Numbered from the stretch's first letter, positions 33,177 to 42,387 are shown. The stretch is 64,000 nt of DNA from an uncultured SAR116 cluster alpha proteobacterium (GCA_902615995.1 CACMRF010000002.1:42142-106141); one strand, 5' to 3'. A program made the numbers and translations. Notes: generated by a model from the sequence alone, not told the origin.

Positions 33177-34040
33177 GAATAAATAAAACAAATTTATTAG
33201 TATTGACAAAACTAACCCAACAAAAAGATAGATTGGAACAGTTCCAAACTTAAAAAATAAATTTAAGTCATCTAGATTTATAGGCAAATAATATTGAATA
33301 GCATTAAAAATAATTTCGCCACCAATAAAAATCATCGCAAATGTGCCAACAACTGAAAGTATTTTTAATAAATACGGAATGATTTTTATAAGATAAAAAC
33401 CTATTTTTTTTAAAATTTTATTTGTTTGCTTTTCAATTAGGTGAATTGCAAAATCGTCAGACCGAACAATAAGTAAAACTAATCCGTAAACCACTATAGT
33501 TAATAAAATTGAAATCAGTAATAAAATTGAAAATTGATCAAATATTGGTAAGTTTATATTTTCATTGGACGCTATAGACATTATCTCAGCAGATAAAACA
33601 AAGTCTGTTTTAATAGCTCCTTTTATTTTTTTATTTTCACTATCAACATCACTAATTTTAGATTGCAACTTTTTTTCTTTATGAGTTCCCAACCATTCTA
33701 AAATTTTTTCTCCACCTTCAAATAACAAATAAAAAGCTCCTAAAACAAGAATTGGTAAAATTACTTGAGGAATAAAATATGAAAGTAATAAAATTGTAGG
33801 TAATATAAATAAAATTTTATTAATTAAAGAAAATTTTAATATTTTAAATATTATTGGTATTTCACGAGAAGGTGATATCTCTGATAAATACTTTGGAGTA
33901 ACAGCTATATCATCTATAACAACGCCAGAAACTTTTTTGAAAGTTAAAACTGATGAAGATGCAATTTTTGATGAATATATTGAGACATTTTGAGTTAATG
34001 AAATGACGTCGTCAAGAAGTAAAAGTATTCCAGAGCTCAT
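33153..34040 (-). CDS. DUF808 family inner membrane protein (YedI-like)
   Basis: A 295-aa protein starting with SSGILLLLDDVISLTQNV and containing KVSGVVIDDIAVTP, SPSREIPIIFKILKFSLINK and LVLGAFYLLFEGGEKILEWL, the conserved blocks of DUF808/YedI. Several membrane helices follow in two groups (about 85-120, 165-290). Function of the family is not established. It is the first ordinary chromosomal gene to the right of the accessory island; its 3' end overlaps that of the TPR gene. Confidence 0.9.
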   Translation of the reverse strand: MSSGILLLLDDVISLTQNVSIYSSKIASSSVLTFKKVSGVVIDDIAVTPKYLSEISPSREIPIIFKILKFSLINKILFILPTILLLSYFIPQVILPILVLGAFYLLFEGGEKILEWLGTHKEKKLQSKISDVDSENKKIKGAIKTDFVLSAEIMSIASNENINLPIFDQFSILLLISILLTIVVYGLVLLIVRSDDFAIHLIEKQTNKILKKIGFYLIKIIPYLLKILSVVGTFAMIFIGGEIIFNAIQYYLPINLDDLNLFFKFGTVPIYLFVGLVLSILINLFYLFLRRLNLF

Positions 34041-34100
34041 ATCTCTAAAATAACAAAATCTATAATTTGCTCAATATTTATTTAGTGGTATATTAATAAA

Positions 34101-34406
34101 ATGAATGATGTAGTTAATTTTTTTGAAAAAGCTTTAGATGAATGGTTTTTAAGTAACAAGTCTATTCAACCAAAAGGCTTTAAATTTGTGTCTCAAAGTA
34201 AAGATGCAAATTTTGAGTTTATAGAAGTTTGGTACCCCAACCCCGAAGGACCTTTAGATGATTTGTCATGGGGGATGTACACAATTGCGAAAGCTCAAAG
34301 GCCTGAAGTTATGTTTGGAGAAAACAAAGATAAAATTTATGATTTACTAAATATTTCAGAAACTGATATGAAAGATTTTCAAACAATAATTAATAAATTG
34401 AGTTAG
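34101..34406 (+). CDS. Unknown 101-aa cytosolic protein
   Basis: No family recognised. Acidic, soluble, with no signal peptide. Sequence features are the segment FEFIEVWYPNPEGPLDDLSWGMYT and a C-terminal helix (TDMKDFQTIINKLS). The stop overlaps the convergent lipoprotein stop by four bases, the pattern shown by real gene ends here, and the frame is open over its full length, which supports coding. No clear RBS. Confidence 0.65.
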   Translation: MNDVVNFFEKALDEWFLSNKSIQPKGFKFVSQSKDANFEFIEVWYPNPEGPLDDLSWGMYTIAKAQRPEVMFGENKDKIYDLLNISETDMKDFQTIINKLS

Positions 34407-34741
34407 TATTTTAATTTATTTGGCACTGTTGTTTTTGGATAATTTGAATTTCTGTTAATTATTTTATTCTGTTTTAATGGTTTACAAAGTAAGCCTCTCT
34501 TTATAGCTTCGGCGTAATGAGCTTTTGATTGATCGACACATCCACAAATTCCACTATCATCATAATCAGCAGGATGATTACTACAACCAAATATTAAAAC
34601 ATCTCTTCTGGGTTTGTTACCAGTTATTAAGTTATTTAACATGTGCAAGCCAGGATAACGTGTTTCAGACACATAAAGTTTATCGCAACTTCCAGTGAAA
34701 AAAAATAATGAGAGTAAAGAAAATAATTGAAGTTTTTTCAA
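34403..34741 (-). CDS. Small lipoprotein of unknown function
   Basis: A 112-aa protein with a lipoprotein signal (SLLSLFFFTGSC, lipobox Cys at residue 19). The mature part has five further cysteines (FGCSNH, GICGCVD, GLLCKP), suggesting disulfides in the periplasm, and a short helix KAHYAEAIKRG. Last gene of a minus-strand series with the LPP20 and DUF4384-like genes. No family recognised. Confidence 0.7.
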   Translation of the reverse strand: MKKLQLFSLLSLFFFTGSCDKLYVSETRYPGLHMLNNLITGNKPRRDVLIFGCSNHPADYDDSGICGCVDQSKAHYAEAIKRGLLCKPLKQNKIINRNSNYPKTTVPNKLKY

Positions 34742-34761
34742 AATAACATGTTTATAAATGT

Positions 34762-35367
34762 TTAATTATTATTTCTTTTTTCAATTTCTTTTTCAAGATC
34801 AGCCATAGCTTTATCGGCTCCTTTTTGAGTGCTTAAAATTTCATTTCCTTTAATTTTGTCTAAAAGTGCTTGATTTGCTTCTCCAATAGGGTATTCAAGT
34901 AAAACAAAATATTGAAATTTACCACTAACATTTGCAACTTGTTTTTTAATTTGTTTGTAACCAATTAGTTTTGCTTGAATAATTGTATTTTTAGTAACTA
35001 ATTCACTTGCTTGTTTGACTTGTTCGTTTTCACTGGTACCTGTTGATTTCAAATAATCATCCATATTACTTGATATCTCACTATTTATAGTATCAGCTAA
35101 TTGTCTTTTAGCGTCCAAGATTGCTCTATTCATAGCCATATTTAAGTTTGAAGAAACACCACTTCCACATGCGACAAGTGATAAATTAGTTTGTTTCATA
35201 TCGATGCACCAATCAGGAATTTCAGAAATTGTCTTATCAACTTTTTCAGATTGAGCTTTGGATTTTTCTTTTTGTAAGTATAGATTGCTTTCAGGAGTGC
35301 CTGGTTTGGGCGCACATGAACTTATAAATAAAGTTAATATTAAAAAATTTATTATAGATAATCTCAT
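34762..35367 (-). CDS. LPP20 family lipoprotein
   Basis: A 201-aa envelope lipoprotein: signal with lipobox FISSC (Cys about residue 18), then PDWCIDMKQTNLSLVACGSGVSS (not quoted in full here as a motif) typical of LPP20, followed by the helix MAMNRAILDAKRQLADTINS and the strand QYFVLLEYPIG. LPP20 proteins sit in the outer membrane and are often encoded near other assembly-type lipoproteins. It begins 1 base after the stop of the DUF4384-like gene, so both are one operon. Confidence 0.88.
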   Translation of the reverse strand: MRLSIINFLILTLFISSCAPKPGTPESNLYLQKEKSKAQSEKVDKTISEIPDWCIDMKQTNLSLVACGSGVSSNLNMAMNRAILDAKRQLADTINSEISSNMDDYLKSTGTSENEQVKQASELVTKNTIIQAKLIGYKQIKKQVANVSGKFQYFVLLEYPIGEANQALLDKIKGNEILSTQKGADKAMADLEKEIEKRNNN

Positions 35368-35368
35368 T

Positions 35369-36190
35369 TTAATTCCTCACTATTTTATATCCCAGACGTC
35401 TAATTTCCCAGTTAGATCTTCCTAATTCAAATAATCTCTTATTTAATTCAGATATTTTTTGTTTTTCAAGTATATCTAGTTTTATTTTTGAAGCAATCAC
35501 TATCCAAAACTCATAAGCTTCTTTTTTTTTAAAATCTTTAGGTAATTGTGCAAATATTTTGTATTTATTTTTGTGTATGTCTGGAATAATAAAAGAACCC
35601 TTAAAAGATATACTGTTAGTATATTTATTAGGATAAATTTTATAATAGTAGTCTTTGTTCAAGTCTGGGTACCATCCTAAAATCGTTAAGTAAGAATTTT
35701 TATTAACTTCTCCACTAATAGATATTTCATCACCTTCATTAATTATACTTTTGTTATTTAGATTAACATTGATTGTATAATTAAAATCTGGTTTTGTTTG
35801 AAACTTCTTTATATTTGCTCTTAAACTTACCAGACAATATTTTTGTGGAAAATCTTCTATTATACTTTCTTTTTCATCTGATATATCAGTAATTAATCCA
35901 CCATCTAAGAAGTTAAATGTATTCCTGTATAGTTCACATTCATTTTTTTGGCTATTGTCTGTACAAACTTCTAATTGTTGACTTGTAATTCTTTCACCTA
36001 AAGCTTTTCTTAAGGCATTATTTTTAGATTTAACTAAGGCATTTTGACACGCTTCAGAAATTGATATATTTCTGTCAATATAATATTTTCCTGAAGAATT
36101 TATCCATTCGCTAAAAACTTGCTTATTTAAAAAAATAAATAATAATATCATTACAAATCTATTTATTTTTAAAAAATTAATCTTACTCAT
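35369..36190 (-). CDS. Exported DUF4384-like protein
   Basis: A 273-aa secreted protein: signal sequence ending near QVFSEW. The first half contains SISEACQNALVKSKNNALRK, like the helix of LPP20/FlgT-type domains; residues about 130-240 (EGDEISISGEVNKNSYLTIL, then IYPNKYTNS) look like a DUF4384 beta domain, which is often attached to caspases or lipoproteins in other bacteria. Directly upstream of the LPP20 gene. An envelope assembly or sensing role is plausible. The DUF4384 assignment is from pattern only. Confidence 0.68.
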   Translation of the reverse strand: MSKINFLKINRFVMILLFIFLNKQVFSEWINSSGKYYIDRNISISEACQNALVKSKNNALRKALGERITSQQLEVCTDNSQKNECELYRNTFNFLDGGLITDISDEKESIIEDFPQKYCLVSLRANIKKFQTKPDFNYTINVNLNNKSIINEGDEISISGEVNKNSYLTILGWYPDLNKDYYYKIYPNKYTNSISFKGSFIIPDIHKNKYKIFAQLPKDFKKKEAYEFWIVIASKIKLDILEKQKISELNKRLFELGRSNWEIRRLGYKIVRN

Positions 36191-36376
36191 ATAAAAAATT
36201 TACAATAAAAGTAAAAATTATTAAATTTAAATTTATTAATAAATTATAATTTTAGAACTGTTTATTTTTAAGATCAAATTAAATCCTATCTTAATGCTCT
36301 CGTTTAAGTTACTTGTTCAAATAATTATAAACTTTGTTAATATAATGTTTAACGAGATATAATTGGGGTAACATAG

Positions 36377-36718
36377 ATGGGCCAAGATAAATTAATTAGT
36401 AATTTAGTTCAACACATGTCTTTTGTTTATCCTGATGGGAAAATAGCTATAAAGTGTATAAGATGGCATGGTAATAATATTCCAAAAGATATTGAAACCT
36501 TTAAAAAAGAAGGCACGGATTGGAATTATCCATGGGAATTAGATGAATGGTTTTTGGATTTGCCAGAAAGTGAAATGCCTCAAAATGAAAATGATTTGCA
36601 AGATCCACAAATCTGGATGGATGCTGTATGTGAAAAATTTAAAGTTGATATTAAAATGGATATAGATGAAATACATTGGAATGACGAAACAGTTACCAAA
36701 GAAAATTTTTTTGATTAA
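36377..36718 (+). CDS. Unknown acidic 113-aa protein
   Basis: No family recognised. A soluble acidic protein rich in Trp and Asp (GTDWNYPWELDEWFLDL), no signal peptide. The segment ELDEWFLDLP recalls ALDEWFLSN in the 101-aa protein at 34.1 kb, but the rest does not match. The 186-base gap upstream is AT-rich and could hold promoters for this gene and for the divergent DUF4384-like operon. Confidence 0.65.
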   Translation: MGQDKLISNLVQHMSFVYPDGKIAIKCIRWHGNNIPKDIETFKKEGTDWNYPWELDEWFLDLPESEMPQNENDLQDPQIWMDAVCEKFKVDIKMDIDEIHWNDETVTKENFFD

Positions 36719-36779
36719 AAAATGGGATGGTTTCTAAAAAATATTTTGTTTAAAGATTTTTTACTTAATTTAATAACCT

Positions 36780-38015
36780 ATGAATTCTAAATATTTAATT
36801 CTTATAAAGTTTACATTCTTAGTTTTATTAATTGGCGCTTGCAGTTCTCCAAATTATATTAATAAAAAAAAGATAAATAATTTGAAACTTTCGTCTGATA
36901 TACAATATTTCATAGATGAAAAATTTAAACCTAACAGCATTAATAGTATTTGTGTTGGTAAAATTATTAATAAAGCAAAAAAACAAAAATATTCATTTGA
37001 TAAAATTGAATTAACTAGACGTGTTCTTTATGCACACTTGTCACCTAAAAAATATCAAGATATTGAATTACATAACCTAGATTATGGTAAAGAAGAAAAT
37101 AATTTTGTTAAAAGTAATATTAATCTTAATAGTTGTGATGCTGTTATAAATGGAGAAATACTTAAATTTGAGAATAACTTTTTTTTAGCTTACTCAAATG
37201 CAAAAATTTCAATAAATTTATATCTTTTAAATAAAAATAATAAAATATTATGGAAAGCTTATCACACAGGCGTATCACAAGCAGGGTCATTACCTATATC
37301 ACCAATTGGATTAGTTTCTGGAATTTATCAAGCTGCAAATAATTTTAATGAAGAGATCGTTATTCAATTGTTGGATACAGTAGCAAGAAGGATGTTGAAA
37401 ACATTACCTGATAGAAAAATTCTATCTAGTGAAATGCAAAATAAATATGTTCAATCACCGCATCCAGAAATAAAACAAATAAAGTCATCTCAAAATTTAG
37501 ATAATTTTTATAAATTATTTAATGAAGGCAATTATGAAGATTTGATCAAAAGACTTAATATCCAACTTAAAAACAAATCTGAAAACGATCAACTAATTTT
37601 TTTAAGAGGAAGAAGCTACTTGAAATTAAATCAACTTGAATTAGCTAAACTTGATTTTGCTAAAGCTTATTCTAAAAATCAAAAGGAAATCTATCTTAAC
37701 GGGTTAGCATACATTTTAACAAAACAGAAACGTTTTGATGAAGCGTTAGAAATTTATAATGATGTTATTATTAAGAATAATAAAAATAGTTTTGCATACT
37801 ACAACGCAGGTCTAATTTTAGAAATGCAGAATAAAACTTTTGAGGCAGGAAAGTATTTTTATTCAGCATCTTTGAGTGCAATATTAAATAATGATTTGAA
37901 CAGAATTTTTAATTCATATTATGCTTTGGAAAGAGTTTCTAAAGTATCTCAAACTAATAAAAATAAATTACAATTAATTAAAGAAAAAATTGAGAAACTA
38001 TCGATAAATGAATAA
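36780..38015 (+). CDS. Lipoprotein with DUF799/GNA1162-like and TPR regions
   Basis: A 411-aa protein with a lipoprotein signal (LLIGAC, Cys about residue 21). Residues about 90-215 resemble GNA1162/DUF799 lipoproteins (SCDAVINGEILKFENN, LLNKNNKILWKAYHTGVS, ending in VARRMLKTLPDR). From about 235 there are TPRs (LIFLRGRSYLKLNQLELAKL; FAYYNAGLILEMQNKTFEAG). DUF799-type lipoproteins usually travel with CsgG- or LPP20-like partners in envelope loci, consistent with the LPP20 gene 1.4 kb away. The stop overlaps the next start by 8 bases. Confidence 0.78.
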   Translation: MNSKYLILIKFTFLVLLIGACSSPNYINKKKINNLKLSSDIQYFIDEKFKPNSINSICVGKIINKAKKQKYSFDKIELTRRVLYAHLSPKKYQDIELHNLDYGKEENNFVKSNINLNSCDAVINGEILKFENNFFLAYSNAKISINLYLLNKNNKILWKAYHTGVSQAGSLPISPIGLVSGIYQAANNFNEEIVIQLLDTVARRMLKTLPDRKILSSEMQNKYVQSPHPEIKQIKSSQNLDNFYKLFNEGNYEDLIKRLNIQLKNKSENDQLIFLRGRSYLKLNQLELAKLDFAKAYSKNQKEIYLNGLAYILTKQKRFDEALEIYNDVIIKNNKNSFAYYNAGLILEMQNKTFEAGKYFYSASLSAILNNDLNRIFNSYYALERVSKVSQTNKNKLQLIKEKIEKLSINE

Positions 38016-38229
38016 ATTTATTTTAATTATAATTATTAACTTTCAGTTAGCAGATGACTCTAAAAATATAGAATTTAGATTAACGCAAAATTCTTATAAG
38101 GAATGTATTGACAAAGCTAATGAAATTAAGACAGGAATGAATTTTTTAAAAAATTTAATTAAATTTAATGCTAAATGCATACCTTATAGTCAAGATGTAG
38201 ATGTTATTGAAAACATAAAAGAAATATAA
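38008..38229 (+). CDS. Small exported protein of unknown function
   Basis: A 73-aa product beginning with a short hydrophobic stretch (KFILIIIINFQLA) that can serve as a signal sequence, then a soluble part with two cysteines (YKECIDKANEIKTG, NAKCIPYSQD) able to form a disulfide in the periplasm. It overlaps the DUF799-TPR lipoprotein by 8 bases and is probably its operon partner. No family recognised. Confidence 0.6.
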   Translation: MNKFILIIIINFQLADDSKNIEFRLTQNSYKECIDKANEIKTGMNFLKNLIKFNAKCIPYSQDVDVIENIKEI

Positions 38230-38322
38230 ATAATTTTATATAAAGAAATTTACTGTTTAAAATTAAATAAAAAAATGAGTTTATGAATTGAGTTTATAAA
38301 AATAATTACTTAACAATTAATT

Positions 38323-39840
38323 GTGAAGAAAATGGATTTATCATACAAATTAACAAAATCTAAAATTATTACAGGGCTGAGATGCCCTAAAAAACTATGG
38401 TTTGATATAAATGAAAAAGTTAAAGTAGATCATTTTAATTTACATAGGGGTAATGTATTCGGAGAAAAAATTAAAGAACTTTATGGTGAGGGTTTTGATT
38501 TATCTAATAACTTTGATGAAGATATTATTCAATTAACTGAGAATGCAATTAATGATCCAAAGGTCAATATAATTTATGAAGGAGCCTTTCTATTTGAAGA
38601 AACTTTAGTACGAACTGATGTTTTGATAAGAAAACCAAATGGATGGAAACTTATTGAAGCAAAATGTTCAGCATCTGTAACAGAAAGTCATAAACAAGAT
38701 ATTGTAATTCAATATTTTGTTTTAAAGAACTCAAATATTAAAATAACTGAAGCAGTTGTAACTCATTTAAATAAAGAATTTAATTACGAAGGTAATAATG
38801 ATTATGCGGAATTAAAAATTGAAGTTGATGTTCTTAATGATATTCAAGAATATGTTCATTTAGTCCCCAAATGGATTAATGATTTGATACCAATAACTAA
38901 TAAAAACTCACCTAAACCATTAATTGAAATGGGAGATCATTGTAGAAATTGTGAGTATATTAACAAATGTGAGAGCGAAACTTTTCCAGTGAATATAGAT
39001 GCTCCGATTTCAATATTGCCTTTTAAGGGTAACGACTTAAAAAAAGAATGGTTTGAAAAAGGAATTTACGATTTGAGAGACTTACCTGACAAAGTTGTAC
39101 AACCTCTAAAACACAAAAGAGCAAATTTTATTGAAATACTAAAATGTCATAAGCAAGAAGTTGAGTGGATTAATTCTAAATTTGTTGAAATTATCAATAA
39201 TTTTTCGTGGCCTAGATACTTTTTTGATATTGAAAGTGTAAAGCAAGCTGTTCCAGTTATACCTGATACAAAACCAGACGACCAATTTCCGTTTCAATAC
39301 TCTGTGCATAAATGGAAAAAAATAGATCAAAAACTTACTATTAATGATAGTTTGTCATTTCTTGAGTTTAATGAAGATGGTATTGATCGTAGATTTTTAA
39401 TTTCATTAATAAAAAACTTAGGAGAAGATGGACCTATTTTTGCACATTCAGCAGGAGTTGAAAAAAGAGCTTTAAAGTATTTAGTCAATAGAAAAAATTG
39501 TTTAGATCTTAAACCATTAATAGAAAATATTTTAAAAAGAATAGTTGATACTGAACAAATGCTTCGAGAAAATTTCTATAATCCTAAAATGATGGGTTCA
39601 TATTCATTAAAGAACATTGTAAAGGCGTTACCAAAAGCATCACTTTATAGTTCTGAAAATAATGAAGTTGGCAGTGGTGGTGATGCTATGATTAAGTGGT
39701 TTGAATATACAAACCCTAATACTTCAAATGAACAAAGACAAAAGATAAAAGATAATTTAATCACTTATTGTGCTAAGGATACGTTAAACTTGTATCATAT
39801 TTTTCAATATATTTTATCTAAAGAAAATTCAAGTGGATGA
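38323..39840 (+). CDS. DUF2779 protein: PD-(D/E)XK nuclease fused to DEDDy exonuclease-like domain
   Basis: A 505-aa protein of the DUF2779 group. The N-terminal part is RecB-like: LTKSKIITGLRCPKKLWF, then RTDVLIRKPNGWKLIEAKCS (Asp and Glu-x-Lys) and a Cys cluster CRNCEYINKC around residue 207-216, with Cys at residue 20, suggesting iron-sulfur. The C-terminal part has YFFDIESV (DxE), IFAHSAGVEKRAL and YCAKDTLNLY (Tyr-x3-Asp), the order of DEDDy 3'-5' exonuclease motifs. Start is GTG at 38323 or ATG at 38332; no strong RBS decides. Probable DNA or RNA repair/defence nuclease. Confidence 0.86.
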   Translation: MKKMDLSYKLTKSKIITGLRCPKKLWFDINEKVKVDHFNLHRGNVFGEKIKELYGEGFDLSNNFDEDIIQLTENAINDPKVNIIYEGAFLFEETLVRTDVLIRKPNGWKLIEAKCSASVTESHKQDIVIQYFVLKNSNIKITEAVVTHLNKEFNYEGNNDYAELKIEVDVLNDIQEYVHLVPKWINDLIPITNKNSPKPLIEMGDHCRNCEYINKCESETFPVNIDAPISILPFKGNDLKKEWFEKGIYDLRDLPDKVVQPLKHKRANFIEILKCHKQEVEWINSKFVEIINNFSWPRYFFDIESVKQAVPVIPDTKPDDQFPFQYSVHKWKKIDQKLTINDSLSFLEFNEDGIDRRFLISLIKNLGEDGPIFAHSAGVEKRALKYLVNRKNCLDLKPLIENILKRIVDTEQMLRENFYNPKMMGSYSLKNIVKALPKASLYSSENNEVGSGGDAMIKWFEYTNPNTSNEQRQKIKDNLITYCAKDTLNLYHIFQYILSKENSSG

Positions 39841-39971
39841 CTTTAAATCTATGTGTTAGGTTGAAAACTAATTTGTATATATATGTTTTAAAAATTACAT
39901 TTATTATACCTATTTCTTAACTTTTTTTAAATTAACTTATTTAGAACAAACTTTTGCATTAAAAGTATAAC

Positions 39972-40346
39972 ATGTTTCAAATAATTGTTTTATTACTCAT
40001 CTTCTTGAGTATTTGTTTTTCTTCTTTTGCAGAATCTTATCATTGTTGGTTTCCTTGTAAGCATAATAAGGATAATGAATGTTCTCTTTTTTACCATAGG
40101 AAGTCATCAAATACTTTCTACGAAGAAAAAAAGTGGCGCGTTTATGATGCTCAAGAAAATGAGGATCATTTATTACTAATTAGAAATGGTTTTCCGCAAA
40201 AAGAAGGTTTACCTGAAGTTTTATTTGTAGAAATAGTTCACATTGACAAATTTGATAACTTTAAGTTTATGAAAAACTGTGTTGGAAATTCTTGTGATGA
40301 ACCTTATACGCCATTGATAGGTAAATGTTTTCAAAAACATAATTAA
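39972..40346 (+). CDS. Secreted Cys-rich 124-aa protein of unknown function
   Basis: Signal peptide LLLIFLSICFSSFAE with cleavage after SFA; the mature protein has six cysteines including HCWFPCKH, NECSLFYH, NCVGNSCDEP and GKCFQ, so disulfides are likely. No family recognised. It stands alone, with an AT-rich 131-base gap upstream, and ends 1 base from the convergent RraA-family gene. Confidence 0.7.
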   Translation: MFQIIVLLLIFLSICFSSFAESYHCWFPCKHNKDNECSLFYHRKSSNTFYEEKKWRVYDAQENEDHLLLIRNGFPQKEGLPEVLFVEIVHIDKFDNFKFMKNCVGNSCDEPYTPLIGKCFQKHN

Positions 40347-40347
40347 A

Positions 40348-41049
40348 TTAATCATTAAAAGTCATAGAATTTGCTTTTTGCCATGCAATTTTAAGTTTTT
40401 CAAAATTAAAATCTTTTTCTTTTGATGCTTTAATTACAATTTCTTCCTTATTTTTCATGAATTTGATTGCTTTGGGTAACATTTTTAAAGCATCTCTTGG
40501 TATAATAACGGCACCGTGGCGGTCAGCATGAATAATATCATTTGGTTTTATTTTTAAACCAAATAAATTTACTTCTGTGTCAAATTCTACAACGTGAACG
40601 TAAGCATGACTTGGACCTATACTGCTAGATAATACCATATAATCTTTATCTATATCACCAAGGTCGCGAAGTAGTCCATTTGTTAAAGTGCCATTCAATT
40701 TTAAACCTTTGTGAATTGATACATTTACTTCTCCCCAAAATGCACCAATAGGATTTGGCCAATCTAAGTCTTCAATAACACATACGTTTTTAAAAGTGAT
40801 ATCTTTTCTTTTAGACATATATTCATAATAATTTATGCGTATTTCATTTAATTCTGCTGGACTTAATGAAGATTTAATTGATGCTTTGATTTTTGCTGTT
40901 TTGGCAACTCCAACAATAGGTTTAAGATTTTTATTTGAACAAACCACTGGAAATTTCGTAAATCCTTCAGCTGATCTGTCACCCCTATATATATCAAGGG
41001 CATTAGAAATAGTAGGTGTGTCAACAGTAGTTAATATGTTTAAATTCAT
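40348..41049 (-). CDS. RraA-family aldolase/demethylmenaquinone methyltransferase-like protein
   Basis: A 233-aa member of the RraA/HMG aldolase family, which includes divalent-metal class II aldolases for 4-carboxy-4-hydroxy-2-oxoadipate and oxaloacetate decarboxylases. Visible blocks are VDTPTISNALDIYRGDR, FWGEVNVSIHKGLKLNG, the NGLLRDLGDID segment (Arg-Asp metal/substrate site) and DIIHADRHGAVIIPRD. It lies 69 bases from the TRAP binding-protein gene on the same strand, so it may process the imported compound. The RNase E regulator role of E. coli RraA is unlikely for this long form. Confidence 0.9.
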   Translation of the reverse strand: MNLNILTTVDTPTISNALDIYRGDRSAEGFTKFPVVCSNKNLKPIVGVAKTAKIKASIKSSLSPAELNEIRINYYEYMSKRKDITFKNVCVIEDLDWPNPIGAFWGEVNVSIHKGLKLNGTLTNGLLRDLGDIDKDYMVLSSSIGPSHAYVHVVEFDTEVNLFGLKIKPNDIIHADRHGAVIIPRDALKMLPKAIKFMKNKEEIVIKASKEKDFNFEKLKIAWQKANSMTFND

Positions 41050-41118
41050 TTAGTTATTTGAAGAAATATAAACTTAACTAACTATCGAAATAGTTAGTTA
41101 AGTAATATTTTAATAGGC

Positions 41119-42135
41119 TTATAATAAACCAATCTTTTTCATATATGCTAAGTTTGACTCAAGAGCTTCTTTGGCAAGAGGGCTTTTTGCTGCTGCAGCA
41201 TTCCAGGCCTCTACGGCTATTTTTCTGAATTTAGCTCTTTCGGATACTGGCCAATCTATAATTGTTAAGTCACCTGCTGCTTTATCTTTAGCAACTTGAG
41301 CTCTTCCATCTAAGCCTGCATCTCTTAACTTGCTAGTCCATACCCAATATGTCCAAGTCTTAAGCGCAACTTGGTTTTGCTTGCTCAATTTATTAAAAAC
41401 CTTTTTATTAATTATTGTTTGAAGGTTAGCCATTGAGTGTATGCCAGGATATAATGGATATTTAGCAATTTTATGAAATCCACTAGCGTGATTGTTTATG
41501 TATACAGATGCGTCAGCTGCATCAACAATACCCTTTTCTAAAGAAGTATAAACTTCTGAAAATGGAATAGATGATGGCGATGCACCAGCTCTTCTAAAAA
41601 CATCAGCCGCAAGTCCTTCAGGTGATCTAATTTTTACACCTTTTAAGTCTGCTACACCGTTAATTGGTACTTTAGAAACTAATGCTTCTTTACCATAAGG
41701 ACCACAACCTAAAACTAAAATTTTACCTGGTAAAACTTTGTCATAAATTTTTTGAAGCATTTCTTTTCCGCCACCATGCATACAATATTCTTGATATTGT
41801 TTTGGTGTGTCATAACCTGCAATTAGGTCTCCCATAATAGCAAAAGCAGGGTCTCTTCCTGCGAAATAAGCTATAGCATTCATGTCACCGTCTAAGATTC
41901 CATTTGCTACAGCGTCAATTGTTTCTCTATGAGGAACAACAGATTTTGTTGGTAATGGGTCAATTTTTAATTCACCATTTGTAAGTTCTTCAAGAACTTT
42001 ATTTTTTGTATTCAAATATGTATGAGCCCAATCTCCAGCTTTTGAACTTATTTGAAATTTTAATGTTTTAGCACTAAGGCTGCCAGAAATTAATAAAGCA
42101 GATGATAGTACCGCACTGATTAATAATTTTTTCAC
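41119..42135 (-). CDS. dctP: TRAP transporter substrate-binding protein (DctP family)
   Basis: Periplasmic binding protein of 338 aa for a TRAP carboxylate-type transporter. Signal peptide LLISAVLSSALLISGSLSAK; conserved Arg region LKGVKIRSPEGLAADVFRRA near residue 165 (ligand carboxylate-binding Arg) followed by PFSEVYTSLEKGIVDAADAS. The start is GTG at 42135, with AAGGAGG 6 bases upstream. The substrate is not evident. The cognate fused permease is divergent at 42388, with a 40-aa membrane protein between. Confidence 0.92.
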   Translation of the reverse strand: MKKLLISAVLSSALLISGSLSAKTLKFQISSKAGDWAHTYLNTKNKVLEELTNGELKIDPLPTKSVVPHRETIDAVANGILDGDMNAIAYFAGRDPAFAIMGDLIAGYDTPKQYQEYCMHGGGKEMLQKIYDKVLPGKILVLGCGPYGKEALVSKVPINGVADLKGVKIRSPEGLAADVFRRAGASPSSIPFSEVYTSLEKGIVDAADASVYINNHASGFHKIAKYPLYPGIHSMANLQTIINKKVFNKLSKQNQVALKTWTYWVWTSKLRDAGLDGRAQVAKDKAAGDLTIIDWPVSERAKFRKIAVEAWNAAAAKSPLAKEALESNLAYMKKIGLL

Positions 42136-42159
42136 TAATTACCTCCTTGTGTGATAAAA

Positions 42160-42282
42160 TTAACTGAATCCATCAGCTAAATGAAACATGAGCCAAACAA
42201 TAAAGGTTGCAAATGCAAATCCAACAACCCATGCCCAAACACCATAAGTGTTAACATGATCATTCCTAACTGGTTTAGCCAT
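42160..42282 (-). CDS. 40-aa single-helix membrane protein of the TRAP locus
   Basis: A short gene encoding a charged N terminus (MAKPVRNDHVNTYG) followed by one membrane helix (VWAWVVGFAFATFIVWLMFH) and the end LADGFS. Support: clean frame, ATG at 42282 with AAAGG about 10 bases upstream, and location 24 bases before dctP on the same strand. The hydrophobic segment has a length right for one pass. It may be an accessory subunit or stabiliser of the TRAP permease; I know no named family for it. Confidence 0.7.
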   Translation of the reverse strand: MAKPVRNDHVNTYGVWAWVVGFAFATFIVWLMFHLADGFS

Positions 42283-42387
42283 AATTCATTTACCTTTCTT
42301 TCTTGACATAAAAAAATTTATGTAACTAATATTAAGAATGAGCGATTGTCTTTAAAAATCAAGCGAAAATTTATATTTGGAGAATAA

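Noticed and set aside
36191..36376. Possible gene or RNA in the gap between divergent operons
   Set aside because: Only AT-rich DNA with no good frame, RBS or stable fold seen; probably promoters.
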